Below are positions 1 through 5,271 of a stretch of 7,106 nt of DNA, one piece after another; position 1 is the stretch's first letter, and each line of letters starts with the position of its first letter. Made by a program: the position numbers and the translations under genes. The notes beneath the pieces are model-generated. The model had not been told where the DNA came from and did no database searches. It saw only the letters and a program-made list of their open reading frames with translations. This DNA comes from an uncultured Clostridium sp. GTDB lineage: Bacteria > Bacillota > Clostridia > TANB77 > CAG-508. The stretch lies in NCBI GenBank assembly GCA_900556695.1, contig USQA01000062.1, positions 1 through 7,106 on the forward strand, in the 5' to 3' direction.

Positions 1-118
1 ACTGCCGTGGGGGTTGATTGGGAAGGTCAGCAGTCGGATTGTGAATGAGGTGAAGCATGTGAACCGGGTGCTTTATGATTGTACGGGGAAGCCGCCGGCT
101 ACGATTGAGTTTGAGTAG
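1..118 (+). CDS. guaA: GMP synthase (glutamine-hydrolysing), C-terminal end, partial
   Basis: The last 38 codons (reading from base 2) of GMP synthase, which aminates XMP to GMP in cytosolic purine synthesis; the rest lies left of the window. The visible residues belong to the C-terminal dimerisation domain: SSRIVNEV, then VNRVLYDCTGKPPATIEFE and a TAG stop. This is the diagnostic GuaA ending (E. coli GuaA ends KPPATIEWE). G+C is about 53%, clearly above the DNA that follows, so this is chromosomal backbone. No terminator follows directly; instead an AT-rich gene starts 118 bases downstream. The 3' end of guaA is a well-known integration site for genomic islands, and copies of its last codons recur at 1211 and 6483. 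The identification is near certain; the remark on insertion is inference from the repeats. Confidence 0.93.
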   Translation, partial: LPWGLIGKVSSRIVNEVKHVNRVLYDCTGKPPATIEFE

Positions 119-119
119 T
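107..119 (+). repeat. att-like core, copy 1 (guaA end, GAGTTTGAGTAGT)
   Basis: The last four codons of guaA plus one base (Glu-Phe-Glu-stop). The same 13-base pattern, GARTTYGARTAGT, is found at 1211-1223 and 6483-6495, with differences only at third codon positions. That is what is expected when an element integrates at the 3' end of a gene and supplies its own synonymous ending. Proposed left attachment site of the island; the exact crossover point is not determined. Confidence 0.55.
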
Positions 120-235
120 ACAAGGATGTATAATCTATTCTATATAGCAGATAATCCCTAAGATTGGCGGTTGTATTTACACTGCTTTTGTTTGCATAGA
201 TTTTGTTGCTCCAACTTTATTTCTAAGGAGATAGG

Positions 236-1087
236 ATGAACAATCAATTTAGTACACAAGAATATGTAAGAATGTTAGGCAAAGAGCTAGTATTTGAGTT
301 TGATAAGGCTGGAATGACAACTCATCCTCATGCAGTTGGCAGTGGGCGGGAAAATAGTGCTAGAATGAAACTTAAAAATATACTGCCAGCCGGAGTTGGA
401 GTTGGGAGTGGATTTGTAATAGATAGTTTTGGCAATACATCTCAGCAATGCGATATTATACTTTATGAAGAGAATTTTTCAATGAAGTTTATAGTTAATG
501 AGGATCAGGCTAATACATATTATAATTGTGAAAGTGTTATTGCTGTTGGTGAGGTTAAATCTGTAGCGAGTATGACAGAAGTTAAAGATGCGGTTAAAAA
601 ACTTAGTAAGGTTAACCAGTTGAAAAGGTATAATGATGATGGGTATAATTATAGAAAATATTTGTCAGCGACAGCAATTCGCAACAGTCTTGGTGATGAA
701 AAAATAGAGTATAATAGTGATGGAGATACTTTAAAACAAATTTTCACATTCTTATTATGTCAAGAACTCAATGCTAAAACATACAGTATAATAAAATACA
801 TGAAAGAAAAGTGTAATAAGGAATGTGAATATATAAATAAAATTTTGTCTATCAATGGAGCGTATATCTCTTTTTTAGATACAAAACAAGATATAGTAAG
901 AGTCCTGCCGGGAAGAATTGGTGCTGACGCAGTATTTAATATGGTGGACAATCAATATACCTTTAATTACTTTATTCATGACTTAGTAGATTTTATAGCA
1001 CATGCTACGACAGTTCCATTGGACTATGGACGTTATCTATCGTTATCTATGCAGATAGAAGACTTGAAAGAGGTTTTACCAATATAA
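236..1087 (+). CDS. DUF6602-type protein, PD-(D/E)xK nuclease-like
   Basis: A 283-residue protein I recognise as DUF6602-like from its conserved N-terminal half: GSGREN at 35-40, a GVGSGFVID segment at 55-63, SQQCDIILYE at 69-78 and ESVIAVGEVKS at 99-109. The spacing of D73 and E106-V-K108 fits a PD-(D/E)xK nuclease-type core (D...ExK), which makes a DNA- or RNA-cutting role plausible, but activity is inference. The C-terminal half (130-283) has no motif I know. The start is set by AAGGAG at 225-230, five bases before the ATG. It is the only gene between two copies of the guaA end (107 and 1211), so it looks like the sole cargo of a small cassette. No signal peptide or membrane segment is visible. 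Such proteins are often met in mobile or defence-rich DNA. Confidence 0.75.
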   Translation: MNNQFSTQEYVRMLGKELVFEFDKAGMTTHPHAVGSGRENSARMKLKNILPAGVGVGSGFVIDSFGNTSQQCDIILYEENFSMKFIVNEDQANTYYNCESVIAVGEVKSVASMTEVKDAVKKLSKVNQLKRYNDDGYNYRKYLSATAIRNSLGDEKIEYNSDGDTLKQIFTFLLCQELNAKTYSIIKYMKEKCNKECEYINKILSINGAYISFLDTKQDIVRVLPGRIGADAVFNMVDNQYTFNYFIHDLVDFIAHATTVPLDYGRYLSLSMQIEDLKEVLPI

Positions 1088-1156
1088 AAGTGGCAATATT
1101 TAGGCAACAGAAAATCAGTAAGCTATAATAATTGATGTAATTGAAATAAAAGTGGC
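1084..1156 (+). repeat. 11-base direct repeat ATAAAAGTGGC (1084-1094 and 1146-1156)
   Basis: Two exact copies of ATAAAAGTGGC, 62 bases apart, lie between the DUF6602 gene and the second guaA-end copy. A partial match, TAAGTGGCAT, lies at 6401-6410, about 80 bases before the third copy. Short directly repeated sites near a core are typical arm-type binding sites of tyrosine recombinases. That role is speculative here, since no integrase is seen. Confidence 0.4.
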
Positions 1157-1210
1157 GTGTTTTTGTACAATACTTAAACAAATACAATTAAGAGCAACAA
1201 AGGACACGCC
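1154..1210 (+). repeat. Inverted repeat GGCGTGT...ACACGCC next to att-like copy 2
   Basis: GGCGTGT (1154-1160) is exactly complementary to ACACGCC (1204-1210). Pairing can extend to 11 bp (1154-1164 with 1200-1210) with two G-T wobbles, leaving a 35-base loop. It ends immediately before the guaA-like end at 1211. It could be part of an attachment site or a weak transcription end for the DUF6602 gene; there is no T-run after it. Confidence 0.45.
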
Positions 1211-1223
1211 GAATTTGAATAGT
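1211..1223 (+). repeat. att-like core, copy 2 (GAATTTGAATAGT)
   Basis: Reads Glu-Phe-Glu-TAG like the guaA end at 107-118, with two third-position changes. It is followed eight bases later by a strong GC-rich terminator hairpin, which looks like the original guaA terminator pushed away by insertion of the 119-1210 segment. Proposed junction between the first cassette and the next segment. Confidence 0.5.
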
Positions 1224-1230
1224 GGACAGG

Positions 1231-1272
1231 GAGCCGGGAAGCCGCTTAAATAGCGGACTTTCCGGCTCTTTA
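1231..1272 (+). terminator. GC-rich terminator hairpin, probably former guaA terminator
   Basis: GAGCCGGGAAGCCGC (1231-1245) pairs with 1253-1268 to give a 15 bp stem with one bulged A (1257) and a 7-base loop, followed by a short TTTA tail. It stands out in G+C from the surrounding AT-rich DNA and sits just after a guaA-like stop codon, where a guaA terminator would be expected. Confidence 0.7.
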
Positions 1273-1336
1273 TGTGGGGAGTGCTACATATATTAAAGAA
1301 TGTTTAGTTGATAAATTTTGTGGCATTTTAAATTAT

Positions 1337-1370
1337 TAATAAAAGATAGCTTTTTTATTTTTAGCTAATC
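1337..1370 (-). terminator. Terminator of the minus-strand small gene
   Basis: Read on the minus strand, GATTAGCT (1370-1363) pairs with AGCTATC (1351-1345), with one bulged base and an A-rich loop, and is followed by TTTTATT. The TAG stop of the small gene (1367-1365) lies inside the stem. Compact, but typical of low-GC Gram-positives. Confidence 0.55.
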
Positions 1371-1436
1371 AGGATAATTTAGTGTCCTTTGCATTTTGTC
1401 GTTAGATATCGTCGAATAGTTATCATATTGTGCCAT
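1365..1436 (-). CDS. Small protein of 23 residues, unknown function
   Basis: A short ORF read on the minus strand, MAQYDNYSTISN through to LNYPD and a TAG stop. I do not recognise the product; it is polar, with no membrane segment or signal peptide. The case for a real gene is its signals, not the product. AGGAGA (1449-1444) lies 7 bases before the ATG, TTCACA-18-TATATT forms a promoter (1492-1463), a palindrome overlaps that promoter, and a terminator overlaps the stop. It is divergent from the XRE regulator at 1618, which could bind the palindrome. It could be a small regulatory or toxic peptide, or the stump of a once longer gene. Confidence 0.4.
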   Translation of the reverse strand: MAQYDNYSTISNDKMQRTLNYPD

Positions 1437-1462
1437 ATTATGATCTCCTATAAATTCATTTA

Positions 1463-1492
1463 AATATAGTATGCAACACTTACAAGTGTGAA
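1463..1492 (-). promoter_or_regulatory. Minus-strand promoter with operator-like palindrome ACACTTacAAGTGT
   Basis: On the minus strand, TTCACA (1492-1487) and TATATT (1468-1463) are separated by 18 bases. The start of transcription would fall near 1456, leaving a 20-base leader holding the AGGAGA site. A perfect 6-base dyad with a 2-base centre, 1476-1489, covers the spacer and touches the -35 box, which is a repressor-like position. The adjacent XRE protein is the natural candidate binder; this is inference. Confidence 0.45.
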
Positions 1493-1566
1493 GATACATC
1501 TTAAAATGGATAAGTAGATAATGTCAATAGGATTCATCACTATAATGTAGGAAACATCATTTTTTA

Positions 1567-1595
1567 TTGTAAATTCATATATTTCAGTGTATAAT
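1567..1595 (+). promoter_or_regulatory. Promoter of the XRE-EEP operon
   Basis: TTGTAA (1567-1572), a 17-base spacer, then TATAAT (1590-1595), a perfect -10 box with TG just before it. The start of transcription would lie near 1602, giving a short leader with GAGG at 1613-1616 ahead of the ATG at 1625. It would drive the XRE gene and probably the two genes after it, since no other good promoter is seen up to 1871. Confidence 0.6.
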
Positions 1596-1617
1596 TTGAG
1601 ACATATGAAACTGAGGA

Positions 1618-1836
1618 TTGCACAATGGGAATGGCAAAAAAATCAGAATAATACTCTTGGAAAGAGATATGACTATAAAGGATTTGGCAGGGAAGATCGG
1701 AACCAATGGAAACAATTTGAGTAACAAGCTGTCACGTGACAATTTTTCGGAGAAAGAGTTGAGGGATATTGCGGTGGTACTGAATTGTGATTATGATAGG
1801 ATATTTGCTTTGAGGGATAATGGGAAAATAGTATAA
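1618..1836 (+). CDS. Small XRE/Cro-type HTH regulator, apparent frameshift at an A7 run
   Basis: A DNA-binding regulator of about 70 residues. The HTH is clear: RDMTIKDLAGKIGTNGNNLS, then KLSRDNFSEKELRDIAVVL, matching a common Clostridia family of short Cro/C1-type proteins. The uninterrupted frame can only begin at TTG 1618, one base after the GAGG site, or at ATG 1669. The well-spaced start is ATG 1625 (8 bases from GAGG), but it reads Met-Gly-Met-Ala-Lys-Lys-Ser-Glu and stops at 1649. One more A in the seven-A run at 1636-1642 would give MGMAKKIRIILLERDM and join the HTH frame, which is how such proteins usually begin. So this is a 1-base deletion, a slippage-controlled gene, or an assembly error. 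It lies 34 bases before the EEP gene and probably controls that operon and the divergent small gene. Confidence 0.7.
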   Translation: MHNGNGKKIRIILLERDMTIKDLAGKIGTNGNNLSNKLSRDNFSEKELRDIAVVLNCDYDRIFALRDNGKIV

Positions 1837-1870
1837 ATATTTATTTGTTTAATGACTGTGTACAAGAAAG

Positions 1871-2674
1871 ATGAGATGTTTTATGAGAATAGCATTTTGG
1901 AATACATATAAGAACAAAAATATTAACAGATATATACATAGTCTAATAATAGAAAACAATATAGATGTTTTAGTATTGGCAGAATATGAAGCAAATATAG
2001 ATGAGCTTGATAATTTGATGAAGGAATCAGGTATTAATTTTTTACAGTATTTTACTCCAGGGTGTGAAAGAATTATAATATATGGTAAATATGAAATTGT
2101 TGATCCAGGGTACCAAAATAATTATTTTTCATCGCAAATAATTAATAAAGAATATATATTATGTTGCGTCCATTTACCTAGTAAACTAAATGGAGATAGA
2201 ATGAAAAAAGATATTGTTATAAGAAATATAGTTAAAGAAGTGGAGAATCTTGAGAAGAAGTTGAATTTGGAAAATACAATTATTGTTGGTGATTTTAATG
2301 AAAATCCATATGAACTTGGATGCCTTGGAGCTGACAGATTTCACGGGATTCCGATATATGAAGACACAACTAGAGAATTTAGAATTATAATGAAAGAAAG
2401 ATTTAGAATGTTTTATAATCCAATGTGGAATTTGTTAGGAGATTTTGCTTATCCACCAGGAACTTTTTATTATGTTGGTAATGAGGTTGATAATTCATTT
2501 TGGAATGTGTATGATCAAGTTATGATTAGACCATGTATTAGAGAAAAATTTATTGATAATGAATTAAAAATTATTTTTCAAACTAAAATAGGGTATTTAA
2601 TTGATAAAAATAAACATCCATCAAAATTAATCAGTGATCATTTGCCTATTGTTTTTGAAATAAAGGAGAATTAA
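1871..2674 (+). CDS. Endonuclease/exonuclease/phosphatase (EEP) family protein
   Basis: A Mg-dependent phosphoesterase of the DNase I/ExoIII-like EEP fold; the substrate (nucleic acid, nucleotide or phospholipid) cannot be told. Numbered from ATG 1883, the motifs are in order: IAFWNT with N7, VLAEYE with E34, CCVHLPS with H97, VGDFNENP with D137 and N139, YDQVMI with D211, and the final SDHLPIVFEI with D252-H253. All main catalytic positions are present, so it should be active. Total length is 267 residues from ATG 1871, or 263 from ATG 1883; the latter begins MRIAFWN as the family does, and neither has a strong ribosome site. The coding sequence is very AT-rich. Its last codons contain the AAAGGAGA that serves the next gene three bases on, so the two are translationally coupled and likely act together. 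There is no signal peptide, so it acts in the cytosol. Confidence 0.88.
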   Translation: MRCFMRIAFWNTYKNKNINRYIHSLIIENNIDVLVLAEYEANIDELDNLMKESGINFLQYFTPGCERIIIYGKYEIVDPGYQNNYFSSQIINKEYILCCVHLPSKLNGDRMKKDIVIRNIVKEVENLEKKLNLENTIIVGDFNENPYELGCLGADRFHGIPIYEDTTREFRIIMKERFRMFYNPMWNLLGDFAYPPGTFYYVGNEVDNSFWNVYDQVMIRPCIREKFIDNELKIIFQTKIGYLIDKNKHPSKLISDHLPIVFEIKEN

Positions 2675-2677
2675 TAT

Positions 2678-3217
2678 ATGAAATATAATTTGAATAGTGA
2701 TTATAACTTTGAAGAAACGGAAATTATTGCACCTGAAAAGTTAGTTAGCGATATTTGTAGTGAGTTAACTGAAATAACAAGGGGATATGTTCAAGGTAAT
2801 ATTGGAGAATATGACGGAGAAATCTTCTCTTTTGACAAACTATCATTTGCTGCAGCTTTTGCTAATCTTACAGCAACTACAAGAATTGACGTACAAGATA
2901 AATTAGGGACAATAGGAGAAGATGAGTTTAAATATGAATTTTATTTGTCCTCTAATTATATTGAAAATTTTAAATATAGAATTATGTTTTTAAAATATGG
3001 TATAGGAGGTTATCCGGTAACAGTAGTATTAGAGCAAGGTATCGCTGATGAAATTCAACAAAAGGAAGAATCTGGTTATATTTTTACTTGCGATACGGCA
3101 AAAGAATTTGAAACTTTATGTATAGGGATATTAAATAGTAAAATGATGAAAAAAGTAATACAAGATTTAATAAGTGCAGCAAATAGAAAGCTGCAGATAA
3201 TTGAAGATAATAATTGA
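2678..3217 (+). CDS. Protein of unknown function coupled to the EEP gene
   Basis: A 179-residue protein that I do not recognise. It starts at ATG 2678, with AAAGGAGA at 2662-2669 inside the end of the EEP gene and an 8-base spacer; the gap between the genes is three bases. Composition suggests a soluble alpha/beta protein. An acidic N-terminus (residues 12-22) is followed by FSFDKLSFAAAFANLTATTR at about 50-69, a beta-rich middle (EFKYEFYLSS, KYRIMFLKYGIGGYPVTVVL), and a helical, Lys-rich C-terminus ending KLQIIEDNN. No catalytic motif, zinc site or membrane segment is visible. The tight coupling suggests a partner of the EEP enzyme: an inhibitor (antitoxin), sensor or specificity subunit. 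That is inference from gene order only. Confidence 0.75.
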   Translation: MKYNLNSDYNFEETEIIAPEKLVSDICSELTEITRGYVQGNIGEYDGEIFSFDKLSFAAAFANLTATTRIDVQDKLGTIGEDEFKYEFYLSSNYIENFKYRIMFLKYGIGGYPVTVVLEQGIADEIQQKEESGYIFTCDTAKEFETLCIGILNSKMMKKVIQDLISAANRKLQIIEDNN

Positions 3218-3484
3218 GTATATCAATAATAAGTATACTTTAAAGAGTTACAAATAGATTTAAAGGATTGAAATAGTATGGCATTGTTGAGTAGCTATGC
3301 ATTGTGAAATAATAAAGGAGGAGTGTTTAAAAGTACTATAACTTTTCAAGAAATTTGTAAATGCAGAGATGAATTATATCACCAACAGAATGATTTAAAG
3401 GGAACAGTATACAAGCTGGAACAGGATTTAAGTCGGTAGGGAATAAGGGAAGCCCCGAATAATGGCGGTTGCCCCTATCATTAT
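3218..3484. other. Gene-poor stretch after the EEP pair
   Basis: No terminator with a clear stem and T-run follows the gene ending at 3217. A nine-codon ORF (MALLSSYAL, from ATG 3279) and a 38-codon fragment (3323-3439) are the only open frames with any start signals. The stretch reads as decayed DNA between two cargo units. Confidence 0.4.
3323..3439 (+). pseudogene. Fragment of a small coiled-coil-like protein
   Basis: From GTG 3323 the frame reads VFKSTITFQEICKCRDELYH and ends KLEQDLSR before a TAG. The charged heptad-like pattern (CRDELYHQQNDLK, YKLEQDLSR) looks like real coding sequence. AAAGGAGG at 3314-3321 lies only one base before the GTG, and no start codon sits at proper spacing, so the start seems to have been lost. 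I do not recognise the family. It could also be a small intact gene with an odd start. Confidence 0.3.
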
Positions 3485-3486
3485 TC
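3457..3486. repeat. Perfect 8-base inverted repeat GAATAATG...CATTATTC
   Basis: GAATAATG (3457-3464) is exactly complementary to CATTATTC (3479-3486), around a 14-base loop that can itself pair GGC with GCC. It covers the stop codon of the broken minus-strand gene and lies just after the small plus-strand fragment. It may be the shared transcription end of these convergent remnants, though no clear T-run follows on either strand. Confidence 0.4.
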
Positions 3487-3773
3487 ATGTATTTTCTTCA
3501 TTATCTATAGGAGTGGTATAGACTTCTAGCATCATCTGGTTACCTATACGAAAGCTGTCAATAAAATTTTGTTCTAATTCAAGTGGTAACAGGTCGAGGT
3601 AGAAATCTATCAATTCATCCAATCCTTCTTTTAATTTCTCCGGCACTTTGTAATAAATACAGAATAAGATTTAAAGGCTTTAGCTCAATTTACTTTGAAA
3701 TCCGCTATTGTTGCCTGAAATTATGAGTATGGATATAATTCTCCATTATAAAGTTGTTCTAATGTTTTTCCAT
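3485..3773 (-). pseudogene. Broken DUF6809-type gene
   Basis: On the minus strand AAGGGGG lies 7 bases before an ATG at 3773, which reads only Met-Glu-Lys-His-stop. Adding one A to the five-A run (3769-3765) gives MEKTLEQLYNGELYPYS, a typical DUF6809 N-terminus (pattern LEDLYYGxIxP), and then a TAA. The C-terminal part is open in another frame from about 3658 down to the TGA at 3485: EKLKEGLDELIDFYLDLLP, then NFIDSFRIGNQMMLEVY, matching the DUF6809 C-terminal GFRLGAxMMLEV pattern. So the gene carries at least two frameshifts and a stop, plus probable loss of internal sequence. The family's function is unknown to me; it is common in Lachnospiraceae. Divergent from the XRE remnant at 3856. The family call is from memory of the pattern. 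Confidence 0.6.
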
Positions 3774-3855
3774 TTCGGAACCCCCTTATACTATTGTTAC
3801 CATCTAATGACACAATACAAAAGTTTCTAATTAGTCACAAGGTTGGAGGGATAGT
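3774..3855. promoter_or_regulatory. Divergent intergenic region with facing promoters
   Basis: Plus strand: TTGTTA (3794-3799), 16 bases, TACAAA (3816-3821). Minus strand: TTGTGT (3815-3810), 16 bases, TAGTAT (3793-3788). The two overlap, as expected for a regulator and its divergent target. GGAGGG at 3845-3850 is the ribosome site of the plus gene, and a GGGGG tract (3785-3781) that of the minus gene. The hexamers are imperfect, so confidence is limited. Confidence 0.35.
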
Positions 3856-4085
3856 ATGTAGTGGATATTGCAGAACATTCCACTAGGAAGAATCATTCAG
3901 ACAGTACGAATGTCAAAGAATATGACGCAAAAAAAGTGGTGGAGTTATTACAACTAATGGGGAACATGATGGCACGAAGCACATTGACCAATATAGAAGC
4001 TGGAAAAAGCAATATCAAGGCCAGTGGCTTGAAAGCATTGCAAGTGTTGTTCGGTGTAGAGTACCATGAATTTTTTAAGGATTGA
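3856..4085 (+). pseudogene. Broken XRE-family HTH regulator
   Basis: GGAGGG (3845-3850) and a 5-base spacer lead to ATG 3856, but the next codon is TAG (3859-3861). Read on in that frame, the sequence is WILQNIPLGRIIQTVRMSKN then MTQKK, a normal XRE N-terminus. It then runs out of frame at a seven-A run (3929-3935). The rest of the HTH continues in the next frame: KKVVELLQLMGNMMARSTLT, then NIEAGKSNIKASGLKALQVL and FGVEYHEFFKD to TGA 4085. One extra A would join them. So the gene has a nonsense codon at position 2 and a 1-base deletion. The long open frame from GTG 3861 is an artefact of the frameshift: its first 24 residues are not HTH-like. The family is the XRE type with an NIEAGxxNIKASxLKAL helix. 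G+C is higher than in the retron that follows. Confidence 0.7.
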
Positions 4086-4144
4086 GAAAAGTGTTATTTT
4101 TATTTTCTCATAAAGACAGGAATAATTATAGATTTGGGTAAGTT

Positions 4145-4175
4145 TTGATACATGAGTGTTGCTAAATATTATAAT
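4145..4175 (+). promoter_or_regulatory. Candidate retron operon promoter
   Basis: TTGATA (4145-4150), a 19-base spacer, and a perfect TATAAT (4170-4175). Transcription would then start near 4182, downstream of ATG 4178, which would leave ATG 4193 as the usable start of the effector with a very short leader. Confidence 0.4.
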
Positions 4176-4177
4176 AT

Positions 4178-5110
4178 ATGGGAATAAGACAAATGGAAGA
4201 AAATACTAATATCGAGATAGATACAGCAAAAATACTCAAGAAAATATATACCAATATTTTCTGTAGTTTTGAAGAACAATATATAATTGTTTTTCTTTGT
4301 GGTGGAGCAAGCACAAAAGCAAAAAAATCTTTAAGAGATAAGATACGTATAATGCTGGAAAATGAGAAAAAAAGATATTCTTGGTTACTGCCAATAAAGG
4401 TTTTTTATCCAGAGGATTTATTGATTGAAGTCTTAAATAAAACGAAAGATGCAGATTTGTTAAGCTACGAGCAGTTTTTGGCGAATAATTCACATGTTAT
4501 AGCAATAATTTGCGAGAGTGCTGGTTCCTTAGTAGAATTAGGTGCTTTTACTAATAATGAATATACAGTTAATAAAGTAATTGCCGCAGTGGAAAAAAAG
4601 AGGATAAAGGACAAAAGTTTTATTATGCTTGGTCCGATAAAATATTTAAAAAGAAAAAGTAAAGTAAATGTTGTTGAGTACGGAGTGGATGAAGATAAAT
4701 TTGCGCGTGATTTGCTAAAAAATATAAGAGAAAAGCATATGAAAGCTATAAGCAGTAGAAAAATAAGTTTATGTACGATTGTTGGAATGCATTATTTTAT
4801 TCAATTGCTACTTTATTGTTTTAAAACATTAAATTCAAAAGAAATTGTAGATATGATTCATTGTGTTGCTCAGCAAGAAAATATAAAGATAAAAGAATTT
4901 AATATTTTATTTAATGCAGCTTTGAAACTACTATTTCAAGATAAGCAAATTATTAAAATGACAGATCAACGGTACGGGATATATAAACTGACGAAAAAAG
5001 GATATAGCAGCATGGAAAAGATGATTACTCGCTGTACAAGTGGTAGAGTATGTGATAAAATACGTATTGAAATAATGTATTGTAATTACTATAAATCACC
5101 TCATTCTTAG
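4178..5110 (+). CDS. Retron effector, NDT-like (Eco1/Ec86, St85 family)
   Basis: The toxic partner of a type II-A retron. It is a nucleoside deoxyribosyltransferase-like enzyme, which in Retron-Eco1 is held inactive by the RT-msDNA complex and attacks NAD when phage releases it. From my memory of the Eco1 effector the match runs end to end: IVFLCGG (37-43), FYPEDL (76-81), LLSYEQFL (94-101), ESAGSLVELGAFTNNE (113-128), KSFIMLGPIKYL (146-157), and a C-terminal winged-helix-like part with QIIKMTD (257-263), YKLTKKGY (269-276) and KIRIEIM (294-300). E120 in VELGAF matches catalytic E106 of Eco1. Length is 310 against 307 residues. The start may be ATG 4193 (MEENTNIEID); neither start has a strong ribosome site. 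The stop codon lies in the a1 arm of the msr, so gene and RNA overlap. There is no real membrane segment. Confidence 0.93.
   Translation: MGIRQMEENTNIEIDTAKILKKIYTNIFCSFEEQYIIVFLCGGASTKAKKSLRDKIRIMLENEKKRYSWLLPIKVFYPEDLLIEVLNKTKDADLLSYEQFLANNSHVIAIICESAGSLVELGAFTNNEYTVNKVIAAVEKKRIKDKSFIMLGPIKYLKRKSKVNVVEYGVDEDKFARDLLKNIREKHMKAISSRKISLCTIVGMHYFIQLLLYCFKTLNSKEIVDMIHCVAQQENIKIKEFNILFNAALKLLFQDKQIIKMTDQRYGIYKLTKKGYSSMEKMITRCTSGRVCDKIRIEIMYCNYYKSPHS
5067..5095 (+). promoter_or_regulatory. Candidate internal promoter for the retron RNA and RT
   Basis: TTGAAA (5067-5072), exactly 17 bases, TATAAA (5090-5095), within the last codons of the effector gene. The start would be near 5102, producing an RNA that begins with CATTCTTAG, i.e. 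about 8 bases of the a1 arm before the branch G. It would let the RNA and RT be made apart from the effector. AT-rich coding DNA gives such matches by chance. Confidence 0.4.
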
Positions 5111-5265
5111 AATTGTTGTTAATATGCATTATATAACAACTAGGGGTTGTTTCGACCTCAAAAGAATTATAATCACATGTACTTAGCTAAATCAACGGTG
5201 AACTTCCACGACAGTGAAACTCCCCCGTTGATTTACCCAAAATCATATTGAGTAAGGGTGAGGTG
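5097..5265 (+). repeat. a1/a2 inverted repeat of the retron
   Basis: Arms 5097-5109 and 5253-5265. These define the ends of the functional RNA and place the branch G at 5110. The a2 arm includes AAGGGTGAGG, the only ribosome site for the RT. Confidence 0.85.
5188..5235 (+). repeat. msd stem-loop
   Basis: An 11 bp perfect inverted repeat, TAAATCAACGG / CCGTTGATTTA, with a 26-base loop. After reverse transcription this is the double-stranded hairpin of the msDNA, the part thought to be sensed or modified by phage proteins in Eco1-type retrons. The inner loop can form CAC/GTG pairing (5207-5209 with 5214-5216). Confidence 0.8.
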
Positions 5266-5271
5266 GTTTAT

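Noticed and set aside
134..160. CTATATAG palindrome as an operator before the DUF6602 gene
   Set aside because: A short AT-only palindrome of a kind expected by chance, not placed relative to a convincing promoter.
760..951. Minus-strand ORF of 63 codons
   Set aside because: Lies wholly inside the DUF6602 gene, has no ribosome site and no recognisable motif; a shadow of the AT-rich coding strand.
3861..3930. First 24 residues of the frame from GTG 3861 as a real N-terminus
   Set aside because: They are not HTH-like, whereas the neighbouring frame reads LGRIIQTVRMSKNMTQK, a standard XRE N-terminus; the long frame is produced by a 1-base shift.
4236..4493. Minus-strand ORF of 85 codons
   Set aside because: Antisense to the retron effector, whose conserved motifs cover this stretch; no start signals.
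5248..5271. TTG 5248 as the RT start
   Set aside because: Its eight codons fall across the a2 arm and there is no ribosome site before it; ATG 5272 has GAGG at good spacing and gives a typical RT length.
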